From contig JACKEP010000010.1 of assembly GCA_020632915.1 (NCBI GenBank), positions 123,934-187,933 on the forward strand: 64,000 nt of DNA, read 5' to 3'. This document shows, one piece after another, positions 16,961 through 24,247 of the stretch; the stretch's first letter is position 1; the number at the start of each line of letters is the position of its first letter. Under the pieces are notes generated by a model, which saw nothing but the letters and a program-made list of their open reading frames with translations, was not told where the DNA came from and did not search any database. This DNA comes from Alphaproteobacteria bacterium (GTDB lineage Bacteria; Myxococcota_A; UBA796; GCA-2862545). The position numbers were made by a program, and so were the translations under genes.

Positions 16961-19579
16961 ATGGCCCGGACGGACGAGGGGGTCGACACCGCCCTGGACG
17001 TGGCGGACGCGGCGCTGGAGGCGGCGGACGCGCTGGCGGACGCCGCCGACGCACCGGATGCCGTCGACCAGGCGGTGGCGCTGGCCCGGGAAGCGGCGAA
17101 GGCCGCACGCGCGGTCGCCGACATCGTCCAGGACCCGCAGGGCGTCGGCGACGACCTCGCGAACGGTCTCGACGCCGTCACCCCCCTGGCCGGCGCCCTC
17201 CCCGCGCCGGTGGGACCCGTGGCCCAGGCCGCCACCACGGCCGCGGCGAGCCTCACGCGGGCCATCGACCGGGCCGTCGACGCACGCCGCGACGGCCCTC
17301 GTGGCAACCGCGCGGGCGCTCAGGACGGCGGCGCACCGACCGGGACGTCGTCGTCTCCTGCCCGACCGACACCGGGCGCCCCTCGGGCCGGGCGCGGTCC
17401 CACGCTCGGTCTGCGGCGCGCGGCTGCGGACGCACCTGCGTTCCACCTGCACGTCGACGGCCTCGACGACGGCACCCTGGTGCCGGTGCGCTTCGCGCTC
17501 GACGAGGCCATGGGCGCCCTGCACACGCTCACGCTCACGGCCGTCCACCGCCAGGATCCCGCGGCGCCGGATCCCAGCGTCCACGACCTGGTCGGCTGTG
17601 GCGTCCGCTTCCGCATCGGTGCCGACGACGTCGCCGGGCGCGTGCTCCCCGGGGTGATCGTCGAGGCCTCGCTGGGCGGCGAGCGGCGGGGGTGGCGGGT
17701 GTACGAGCTCGTCGTCGGCCCGCCCGAGTGGCCCGCGCTCCAGGCCGAGCGCTGCCGGGTGTTCCAGGCGATGACCACGGCCGAGATCGTGCAGGCGGTG
17801 CTGGAGGAGGCAGGTCTCGACCCGGACGCGCTGGCCGTCTCGCTCGACCGCGACCTGCCGCTGCGCGACCACTGCGTGCAGCTGCACGAGACGAACGCCG
17901 CCTTCGTCCGCCGCCTGATGGCCCAGGACGGGCTGTACACCTACCGGTCGTGGCGCAAGGACGACGCCGACGTCGAGGACGGCGAAGGCACGTGGACCCT
18001 GGTGCTGACCGACCACCCGATGATCCACGGCGCGCTCCCGGAAGGCGACACGGTGCGGTTCGCACCGGACCAGGGTGCGGGGGGCGCAGGGGCAGCCGTG
18101 CGCAGCCTCACCGTGTCGCGACGGCTCACGGCGAACCAGGCCGCCACGCGGAGCTGGGACTTCCGCGGCGCGAAGGAGGTCGCTGACGTCCACGTCGGCA
18201 CCACCGGCCCGATCGCCGCCGTCGGCGCCGAGGACGCCCTCCAGCTCGACACCAGCCCGGGCGCCTACGTCACCCGAGACGTCCAGGCCGACGGCGACGC
18301 CGTCCCCGACGAGCGCGCGGGCCTGGGCCAGGACCCCACCGACCCCCGCGACCGCCTCGACCGCACCCTCCACACCGACCTGGCACGCCTCGCCGTCGAG
18401 TCCGGACGGGCCACGAGCACCGTCCTGTCAGGCACGTCGGACGTGACCACGCTGCGCCCCGGGTTCCGGGTGACCGTCGACGGTCACCCCGATCCGCGCC
18501 TCGACGGCGAGCTGTTGATCGTGTCGGTGGTGCACGAGGGCAGCCAGGCTCCGGCCGACGCCCCCGAGTGGGCCGACGACGCCGTGGGCCACTACCGCAA
18601 CCGGTTCACCGCCGTGCCGGCGAAGACCCCGTGGCGCCTGACGGGCGTCACGGCACGCCCGCGGCTGGACGGCGCCGTCACCGCCCGCGTCACGGGCCCC
18701 GAGGACGGCGGCCTCCACGTCGACCGCTTCGGACGGATCAAGCTGCGGCTCCCGTTCGTCGACGGCGGCCTCACCGACGCCCGCAGCTCGTGCTGGGCGC
18801 GCGTCGCGCAGGCGTGGGCCGGCGACGGCTGGGGCATCGCCGCGTGGCCCCGCGTCGGGCAGGAGGTCGTGGTGCAGTTCGAAGGCGGCGACCCCGACCG
18901 TCCCCTGGTGGTGGGCTGCCTGTACGACGGCGCCCACGCGCCGCCCGACGCCCTGCCCGACCACGCCTCACGCTTCGTGGTGCGGTCCCGATCCACGGAC
19001 GGCGGGTCCGGCGCCCACGAGCTGCGCTTCGAGGACAAACACGGCAGCGAGCAGCTCTACCTCCACGCCCACAGGGCGATGGACGTCGCCGTGGACGGAA
19101 CGGCCACGCGCTCGGTGAGCAGCGACGACAGCACCACCGTCCGCGGCAACCAGGACCTCACGGTCGACGCGGACCGCACCACCACGATCGGCGGCAGCCA
19201 CGACGTCGCCGTGGGCGCCGACCAGACCCACAACGTGGGCGGGACCGCCACGGTGCTCGCCACCACCATCCGCCTGGAGGCCGAGCAGACCCTCGAGCTC
19301 GTCGTGGGCACCAGCCGCCTCACGCTCGAGAAGGACCGCATCACGCTGCACGCCACGGACGTGGTGGTGGAGGGGACGTCGTCGGTGGACGTCACCGGTC
19401 CCGACGTCCACGCCGGCAGCGGCCACAACGGGCTGCGCGCCAAGGACGCCGACATCACGCTCAAGGGCATGCGGGTGGAGGTCACGTCCCAGGGCGAGGC
19501 CACGATGTCGGGGCTCACGCTCGCGCTGAGCGGCACGTCGAAGGTGGCCGTCAAGGCCCCGTCCATCCAGCACAACTGA
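16961..19579 (+). CDS. vgrG: VgrG/TssI spike protein with an unusual N-terminal helical extension
   Basis: VgrG trimers form the puncturing spike on the Hcp tube. In this 872-residue protein the gp27-like region begins only near residue 160 (FHLHVDGLDDGTLVPVRF). It is followed by the gp5 OB-fold segment (HVDRFGRIKLRLPF, then SSCWARVAQAW and GWGIAAWPRVGQEVVVQF), the GDPDRPLVVGCLYDG motif, and a C-terminal beta-helix of short repeats. Residues 1-108 are an Ala/Asp-rich amphipathic helical extension and 109-155 a Gly/Pro-rich linker, not part of standard VgrG. The ATG at 16961 has GGAGGGAG directly upstream; the in-frame ATG at 16943 would start too near the predicted promoter. No toxin domain is seen at the C-terminus. 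Confidence 0.93.
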   Translation: MARTDEGVDTALDVADAALEAADALADAADAPDAVDQAVALAREAAKAARAVADIVQDPQGVGDDLANGLDAVTPLAGALPAPVGPVAQAATTAAASLTRAIDRAVDARRDGPRGNRAGAQDGGAPTGTSSSPARPTPGAPRAGRGPTLGLRRAAADAPAFHLHVDGLDDGTLVPVRFALDEAMGALHTLTLTAVHRQDPAAPDPSVHDLVGCGVRFRIGADDVAGRVLPGVIVEASLGGERRGWRVYELVVGPPEWPALQAERCRVFQAMTTAEIVQAVLEEAGLDPDALAVSLDRDLPLRDHCVQLHETNAAFVRRLMAQDGLYTYRSWRKDDADVEDGEGTWTLVLTDHPMIHGALPEGDTVRFAPDQGAGGAGAAVRSLTVSRRLTANQAATRSWDFRGAKEVADVHVGTTGPIAAVGAEDALQLDTSPGAYVTRDVQADGDAVPDERAGLGQDPTDPRDRLDRTLHTDLARLAVESGRATSTVLSGTSDVTTLRPGFRVTVDGHPDPRLDGELLIVSVVHEGSQAPADAPEWADDAVGHYRNRFTAVPAKTPWRLTGVTARPRLDGAVTARVTGPEDGGLHVDRFGRIKLRLPFVDGGLTDARSSCWARVAQAWAGDGWGIAAWPRVGQEVVVQFEGGDPDRPLVVGCLYDGAHAPPDALPDHASRFVVRSRSTDGGSGAHELRFEDKHGSEQLYLHAHRAMDVAVDGTATRSVSSDDSTTVRGNQDLTVDADRTTTIGGSHDVAVGADQTHNVGGTATVLATTIRLEAEQTLELVVGTSRLTLEKDRITLHATDVVVEGTSSVDVTGPDVHAGSGHNGLRAKDADITLKGMRVEVTSQGEATMSGLTLALSGTSKVAVKAPSIQHN

Positions 19580-19584
19580 CGCCG

Positions 19585-20865
19585 ATGCTGCGCCTGCGCT
19601 TCGAGGACGGTGCCGAGCCCGGGCGGCAGGTCGCGCTGACGGCCACCACCCGGATCGGCCGCGACCCGGAGCGGTGCGCCGTCGTCGTCGCCGCCAACGA
19701 CGACACCGTGAGCCGCGAGCACGCCGTCCTCACGCGGCGCGGCGGTCGTTGGTGGATCGACGACCTCGGGAGCGCCCGCGGCACGTTCGTGGACGGTCGA
19801 AGGGTGTGCAGCCCCACCGAGGTGCCGGACGGCGCGACGCTGACGCTCGGCGACCTCACGCTGACCGTCGCGCTCACGGCACCCACGTCCGCACCCGCCC
19901 GAGGTCGCTCCGTGGCCCTCACCGCCGGCCTCGCCGTCGTCGGGTTGACGGGCATCGTCACGGCGGGCGGCTGGCGTGCGTCCGCGACGACGGTGGACGC
20001 CGCGACGCCGCTGCCGACGCCGTCCCCCCCGGCCTCAGCGCTGCCGGAGGCGGGGTCGACGCGCCGCGATGCCGGCCGCCACGCGCTCGCCGAGCCGCCG
20101 TTCCCGGCCGCGGTCCGCGCGCTCGTCAGCGACCTGTCCGGCGCACCCAGCGCGTGTCCGATCCCCGAGCTGTTCCTCCAGGACGTGCAAGACGAGCTCG
20201 TCGCCGTGCTGTCGTCAGGTCGCGACACGTGCCGCGTCCGCCAGTGGCAGCCCGTGGTGGCGGCCCACCTCGAGGACCTCGCGCGGGCTGAGGGCAAGCC
20301 GGTGTCCAGGGCCCGGGCGCTGTCGTGGCTGCCGTGGGTCGAGAGCCGCTACGAGCCCGCCCAGGCGTGCAGCGTCGCCGGGGCACGCGGGATGTGGCAG
20401 TTCCTCCCCGCCACGGCGCGGACGTTCGACCTCGTGGTCGGTCCGGGACGCGACGACCGGTGCGACTGGTCGGCGTCGACGACGGCCGCGTGGCACTACC
20501 TCGATCGGCTGTTCGACCGCTGTGGCGACGACCACCCGCTGCTCGCGATCGCCGGCTACAACACCGGTGGCGGCCGTTCGTGCGCCCACGTCGACACCGA
20601 CGCGGTCTGCGGCGGGTGGGACTTCCGCCCGTTCTACGAGCGCGGCACCCTGCACGCCGAGACCACCGAGTACGTGCCCCGCTTCGTGGCGTCGTGGCTG
20701 CTCGGGGAACACCCCGAGCTCGCGCTGACGATCGCCCGCGAGCGCGTGCCCGACCTGCTGCCGCTGCCCACGTGCGACGCCGACGGCTTCGTGCCGCCGC
20801 CGCCGGTGGCGTGCTCGACAGGTCCCGAGCAGTGCCCCGATCGGCGCGGCGCGGAAGCGGGCTGA
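19585..20865 (+). CDS. FHA domain - membrane segment - MltD-like lytic transglycosylase fusion
   Basis: The 426-residue protein has three parts. Residues 1-98 are a forkhead-associated domain with GRDPE (25-29), SREH (43-46) and GSARGTFVDG (62-71), the residues that bind phosphothreonine. Residues 110-128 form one membrane segment. After a Pro/Ala-rich linker, residues 200-375 are an MltD-type transglycosylase with WVESRYEP (catalytic Glu253), ARGMWQFLPATARTF, AGYNTGGG and TEYVPRFVA. The expected topology is FHA in the cytoplasm and the cell-wall enzyme in the periplasm. It starts 5 bases after vgrG and so shares its transcript. It likely opens peptidoglycan for the T6SS machine under phosphorylation control (inference). 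Extra cysteines could form disulfides. Confidence 0.85.
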   Translation: MLRLRFEDGAEPGRQVALTATTRIGRDPERCAVVVAANDDTVSREHAVLTRRGGRWWIDDLGSARGTFVDGRRVCSPTEVPDGATLTLGDLTLTVALTAPTSAPARGRSVALTAGLAVVGLTGIVTAGGWRASATTVDAATPLPTPSPPASALPEAGSTRRDAGRHALAEPPFPAAVRALVSDLSGAPSACPIPELFLQDVQDELVAVLSSGRDTCRVRQWQPVVAAHLEDLARAEGKPVSRARALSWLPWVESRYEPAQACSVAGARGMWQFLPATARTFDLVVGPGRDDRCDWSASTTAAWHYLDRLFDRCGDDHPLLAIAGYNTGGGRSCAHVDTDAVCGGWDFRPFYERGTLHAETTEYVPRFVASWLLGEHPELALTIARERVPDLLPLPTCDADGFVPPPPVACSTGPEQCPDRRGAEAG

Positions 20866-20893
20866 CCCTGCTCGGAAGGTCGCGAACCGGAGG

Positions 20894-20922
20894 GTAAGGG
20901 ACGCGTGAGTCCCGCGTAGATC
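20894..20922 (+). promoter_or_regulatory. Candidate T6SS-type promoter for hcp
   Basis: GTAAG (20894-20898), a 17-base spacer and GTAGATC (20916-20922), with the hcp ATG 35 bases further on. The heptamer is identical to those before tssK and vgrG. Confidence 0.6.
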
Positions 20923-20957
20923 CTGGTGTCCCAGTCATGGACAAGGAGGACGAGACC

Positions 20958-21449
20958 ATGGCGCTCGTGGTTCACATGTCGGTCGAGGGCAAGTCCCAGG
21001 GCCTGATCAGCGAGAAGTGCAGCCAGCAGGAGGGCCGTGAGGACACCATCCAGGTGTTCCAGATCGACCACGCCATCGACATCCCGAAGGACAAGCAGTC
21101 CGGCCGGATCATCGGGCAGCGCTTCCACGCCCCGGTGGAGATCTGCAAGGAGATCGACCGGTCCAGCCCGATGCTGGCGCAGGCGCTCGTGCGCGCCGAG
21201 GAGCTCACGCTCAAGCTGCAGTTCTACCGCTTCAACCCGGACGGGAGCGGCGCGCAGGAGCAGTTCTACACGATGACGCTCGAGGGCGCCCAGCTCGTCT
21301 CGTTCAAGAGCGCGCTGCCGTTCGTGAAGGACCCCGACACCGCCGGCTACCCGCCGCTCGAGCGGATGCAGGTGGCCTACCGCCGCATCGAGCTGACCTA
21401 CGAGCCCGACGGCATCACGTTCGTCGACGACTGGAACACGCCGGTCTGA
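20958..21449 (+). CDS. hcp: Hcp/TssD, T6SS tube protein
   Basis: Hcp hexamers stack into the inner tube expelled by the sheath. The 163-residue protein begins MALVVHMSVEGK and has the family segments IQVFQIDHAIDIP, FHAPVEICKEIDRSSPMLAQAL, LKLQFYRF and the C-terminal ERMQVAYRRIELTYEPDGI. Size is normal. The ATG at 20958 is preceded by AAGGAGGA with ideal spacing; an in-frame ATG at 20937 lies ahead of that site and was rejected. It is monocistronic, with the next gene converging from the reverse strand 15 bases downstream. Its own promoter-like site fits the large amounts of Hcp needed. Confidence 0.96.
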   Translation: MALVVHMSVEGKSQGLISEKCSQQEGREDTIQVFQIDHAIDIPKDKQSGRIIGQRFHAPVEICKEIDRSSPMLAQALVRAEELTLKLQFYRFNPDGSGAQEQFYTMTLEGAQLVSFKSALPFVKDPDTAGYPPLERMQVAYRRIELTYEPDGITFVDDWNTPV

Positions 21450-21464
21450 GACGACGCTTCCGCC

Positions 21465-22136
21465 TCACGCCGACGACGGCGGCCCGTCGTCGAGCGTGTC
21501 GTCGAGCCAGCGCACCGCACCCTGGAGCCCCTCGAGGAGCTCGTCCAGGTCGGTGACGAGCTCGGCCACAGGCCCGCCCGGACGTCCGAGGCGGGCCGCC
21601 GTGCGTGCGGCCTCCGCCTCGGGCGCGCGCGCGGCGACGGCGAGCTCGTCGGCGACGGCGCGCAGGGCGTCCACGAACGCGCGGGCGTCCGTGAGGCGTG
21701 AGCCCAACAGGTCCATCGCCTCACGCACGGCGGCGTCGGGCGCCGTGAGGCCGCGATGGGGCGGCAGCGTGGGCGGCGGCAGCGGGTCGGTGACCTCACG
21801 GAGCACGGCGGCGTGGGCCAGCGCGGACGCCGGGTTCGGATCGTCGAGCACCGCCGAGCAGCCCTCGCCGAACACCACCACGGAACCCGGCAGCACGGGC
21901 GACGGGCCGAGGATCCGCTCCCCGTCGACGAACGTGCCGTTGGTGCTCCCGAGGTCTTCGATCCACCAGCCGGCGTCGTCGCGCCAGAGGCGGGCGTGCA
22001 CACCGCTGACGCGGGGCTCGTGCAGCGCCACGTGGATGTCGGGGCTCGGGTCGCGGCCCACCACGGTGCCGCGCGGCTCGAGCGGCACCCGCTGTCCGCC
22101 GAGCGCGCCGTCGAGGATGTAGAGCGTGACCTGCAT
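21465..22136 (-). CDS. FHA domain protein, T6SS-associated
   Basis: This 223-residue cytoplasmic protein has an N-terminal forkhead-associated domain: GRDP (27-30), RVSGVHA (42-48) and GSTNGTFVDG (63-72) are intact phosphothreonine-binding features. After residue 110 the sequence becomes helical and Ala/Asp/Glu-rich, ending in a likely coiled segment. FHA proteins (Fha1/TagH group) activate T6SS assembly when a Ser/Thr kinase phosphorylates a partner; no kinase or phosphatase is in this window. The ATG at 22136 is convergent with hcp and divergent from the zinc-ribbon gene. The Hcp-type promoter layout was not found upstream of this gene. Confidence 0.85.
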   Translation of the reverse strand: MQVTLYILDGALGGQRVPLEPRGTVVGRDPSPDIHVALHEPRVSGVHARLWRDDAGWWIEDLGSTNGTFVDGERILGPSPVLPGSVVVFGEGCSAVLDDPNPASALAHAAVLREVTDPLPPPTLPPHRGLTAPDAAVREAMDLLGSRLTDARAFVDALRAVADELAVAARAPEAEAARTAARLGRPGGPVAELVTDLDELLEGLQGAVRWLDDTLDDGPPSSA

Positions 22137-22182
22137 GCCGTCTCCGCCGGGAGCATAGCCCCGGAGCTGCCGCGCGGCGCCG

Positions 22183-22212
22183 GAAAGCCCGTGGCGGAGG
22201 GACGCGTACGTG
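22183..22212 (+). promoter_or_regulatory. Candidate T6SS-type promoter for the zinc-ribbon/FHA pair
   Basis: GAAAG (22183-22187), an 18-base spacer and GTACGTG (22206-22212). It fits the shared layout with GTAC instead of GTAG, 27 bases before the ATG at 22240. Confidence 0.45.
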
Positions 22213-22239
22213 GAGTGTCCGACGGCGACGGAGGGGCAC

Positions 22240-22902
22240 ATGGGCCACTGGCTCACGGATCGGCTCGGGTGGGGACGGCCGGTGGCCGACCCGCGCCAGC
22301 CGCGAGGGGTGTTCCGGCTGTGTCCGGGATGCGGTGCCCAGGTGATCGAGCGCTGGGCCACGGCGTGTCCCGCGTGCGCCGGCGCCACGGCCCACGCGCC
22401 CGCGCCCACCCGACCCGACGACGGGCCCTCGGTGGCGCCGCCGGTGGCGCCCACCCGTCCGCTGCCGCTGCCGCCCCCGCCGCCGGTGGCCGTGTCGGTG
22501 ACCCCGACACCGCCCGTGCTCGCACTCCCGGCGCCACGCCCCACCGGTCCGTCGATGCCCCCGCGCCCGTCACGCACGCCGAACGTGCCCGTGCCCGTGG
22601 TCGCCCGCACGCAGGCGATCGCGCCCTCGTCGGTGCGGCGGGGTGGCACGGTGATCGTCGAGCACGACGACCCGTCGCCCGCCGTGTCCGCTCCCCTCCC
22701 CGGGATGCTCACGCTGCCCGCGCCCGCAGACGGCGCGCCCGTGCAGTGGACGCTGACCGCCCGAGGCGGCGACGGTCGGACGGTGCTGGTCCGGCTGACG
22801 TGGAACGGCACGTCCTGGCAGGTCCACCCCCACGACGCGGCCACGCTGACGCGCACGGGGCTCACGCTCGGGCCCGCGTCGCCCGGAGGTCCACGATGCT
22901 GA
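22240..22902 (+). CDS. Zinc-ribbon protein with Pro-rich linker, upstream of an FHA gene
   Basis: This is a 220-residue protein of unknown function. A zinc ribbon is visible near the N-terminus with two CPxC pairs (Cys28/Cys31 and Cys43/Cys46). Residues 50-130 are a low-complexity Pro/Val/Ala-rich linker. The last 60 residues form a small beta-rich domain (VLVRLTWNGTSWQVHP) that may be a partial FHA-like or binding module. The ATG at 22240 has GGAGGGG upstream; an ATG at 22210 would overlap the predicted promoter. Its stop overlaps the start of the next FHA gene by 7 bases, so the two are coupled. A role in T6SS regulation is inferred from position only. Confidence 0.65.
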   Translation: MGHWLTDRLGWGRPVADPRQPRGVFRLCPGCGAQVIERWATACPACAGATAHAPAPTRPDDGPSVAPPVAPTRPLPLPPPPPVAVSVTPTPPVLALPAPRPTGPSMPPRPSRTPNVPVPVVARTQAIAPSSVRRGGTVIVEHDDPSPAVSAPLPGMLTLPAPADGAPVQWTLTARGGDGRTVLVRLTWNGTSWQVHPHDAATLTRTGLTLGPASPGGPRC

Positions 22903-23327
22903 CGCTCTCGCCCGCCCGCCCCGGCCGCGGCCGCACGTGGCAGCTCACCGACGCGTCGGTCACCCTCGGCCGCGCCGCGGGCGCCACGGTGTCGTTCGCC
23001 GACACCGCGTCCCCCGTGGTCTCCGACCGCCACGCCCGCATCACCTTCCGCGACGGCTGGTACGAGCTCACCGACGCGGGGAGCACGAACGGCACGCTGG
23101 TCAACGGCCGCGCCGTCGTCGCCCCTCACGCGCTGCGGGAGGGCGACGTGGTCCAGCTCGGGCGCGACACCGGTCCCGAGCTCGTCGTCGGCTTCGTCTA
23201 CGACCGCGACCGCTGGCAGCGCGCGGGCGGTGGCGCGACGTGGGACCGGGCCACCCCGATGGCCCTGATCGGCATGGCCACGGCGCTGGTGGTGTTCCTC
23301 GGCGTCGCCGTGCTCGTCGCCGGGTAG
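22896..23327 (+). CDS. Tail-anchored FHA domain protein
   Basis: A 143-residue protein with an FHA domain occupying residues 1-100: GR at 25-26, Ser43 and His46 in VSDRHA, and GSTNGT at 62-67. A single hydrophobic segment at 121-141 ends the protein, so it should be anchored in the inner membrane with the FHA domain in the cytoplasm. This mirrors the cytoplasmic half of the FHA-transglycosylase at 19585-20865. The ATG lies inside the end of the zinc-ribbon gene. It could bind a phosphorylated T6SS component at the membrane; partner unknown. Confidence 0.8.
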   Translation: MLTLSPARPGRGRTWQLTDASVTLGRAAGATVSFADTASPVVSDRHARITFRDGWYELTDAGSTNGTLVNGRAVVAPHALREGDVVQLGRDTGPELVVGFVYDRDRWQRAGGGATWDRATPMALIGMATALVVFLGVAVLVAG

Positions 23328-23468
23328 ACGCCCGCGGTCCGGACCGGTCGTCCTGGATGCAAGACAGCGTGCCGCCCGTCCGGGGGATGGGTAGGGCTCG
23401 GGTGACCTCGATCCACGGGAGCCGCGGCACGCGTCGCGGACAGGGAACATCGAGGTCCGGAGAGTCCC

Positions 23469-24236
23469 ATGGCCAGCCTCGCGCGCCGCTACATCCGTGA
23501 AGCCCAGAAGCAGACCGCGTTCTACCCGGCCTGGTTGCCGCTGCAGACCTTCGCCCTGGGCGACTACGGCCTGCTCGCCGGCGACGGCACGTTCACCAAG
23601 AAGGGCAACCTCGCCGCCGACTTCGGCATCGACATCCGGCCCACGCCGGACATGGCGATGGGCACGCTCAAGCTGTCGTCGACCAGCGGCGTGAGCTTCG
23701 AGCTCAAGCTCGCCGGGACCGTCAGCACCGGCATCCCGCAGGTGCCCCAGGGCTCGGCCGGCTTCAAGGTGGGCTTCAACCGCCGCGACGCCCTGTTCTT
23801 CGAGCTGTACGACGCCACGCAGCGCACGATCGACAACCTGGCGGCCGTCGAGGCCGAGGTCACCCGCCTGTACATCAAGGGCGAGTGGACCAAGCGCTGG
23901 GTGATCGTGCACACGGTCGTGGCCGGCCGCGGCACGATCGCCTTCTCCGGCGACTCCGACGGCGAGTACGTCGTGGGCGGCCAGGCCTCGTTCACCGACA
24001 TCGCCGACGTCACCGCCGGCCTGCAGGTGCTCACCAAGCGGTCGGTGGCCTTCGAGGTGGTCGCCTCGCCGATCACGCCGCTGTTCCTCGCGGCGCGCCT
24101 GCAGCCGGTGGGCAGCGTGTCGGCGGCGCTCGGGCTCGACACCGAGGGCTTCACCCCGGCCAGCGCCAAGGCCCACAAGGCCTACATGGCGCTCGTCGAC
24201 GTGGCCCCGAAGGCCGACGACGGCGACGAGGACTGA
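23469..24236 (+). CDS. Unknown protein of 255 residues inside the T6SS locus; beta-rich, possible pore-former-like fold
   Basis: I do not recognise a family. There is no signal peptide and no long hydrophobic helix. The N-terminus is a basic helix (ARRYIREAQKQ), followed by an ALGDYGLL turn, then alternating polar/nonpolar strands (VSFELKLAG, GFKVGF, ALFFEL), a helix (AVEAEVTRLYIKGEW) and further strands (WVIVHTVVAG, FEVVASPI), ending in an acidic tail. The strand-helix-strand order recalls gasdermin-like domains, but this is a visual impression without motif support; there is no N-terminal Cys and no adjacent protease. The start has GGAGAG upstream, and the gene converges on tssM 11 bases away. 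It could be a T6SS-linked toxin, chaperone or unrelated. Confidence 0.7.
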   Translation: MASLARRYIREAQKQTAFYPAWLPLQTFALGDYGLLAGDGTFTKKGNLAADFGIDIRPTPDMAMGTLKLSSTSGVSFELKLAGTVSTGIPQVPQGSAGFKVGFNRRDALFFELYDATQRTIDNLAAVEAEVTRLYIKGEWTKRWVIVHTVVAGRGTIAFSGDSDGEYVVGGQASFTDIADVTAGLQVLTKRSVAFEVVASPITPLFLAARLQPVGSVSAALGLDTEGFTPASAKAHKAYMALVDVAPKADDGDED

Positions 24237-24247
24237 TCGCCCCGCGG

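Noticed and set aside
20937..20957. Upstream ATG for hcp
   Set aside because: It precedes the AAGGAGGA ribosome site and lies next to the predicted transcription start; Hcp proteins begin at the later ATG.
23328..23468. Seventh T6SS-type promoter before the gene at 23469
   Set aside because: A GTAGGGC is present at 23391-23397, but no G-A/T-AA box lies 17-18 bases upstream.
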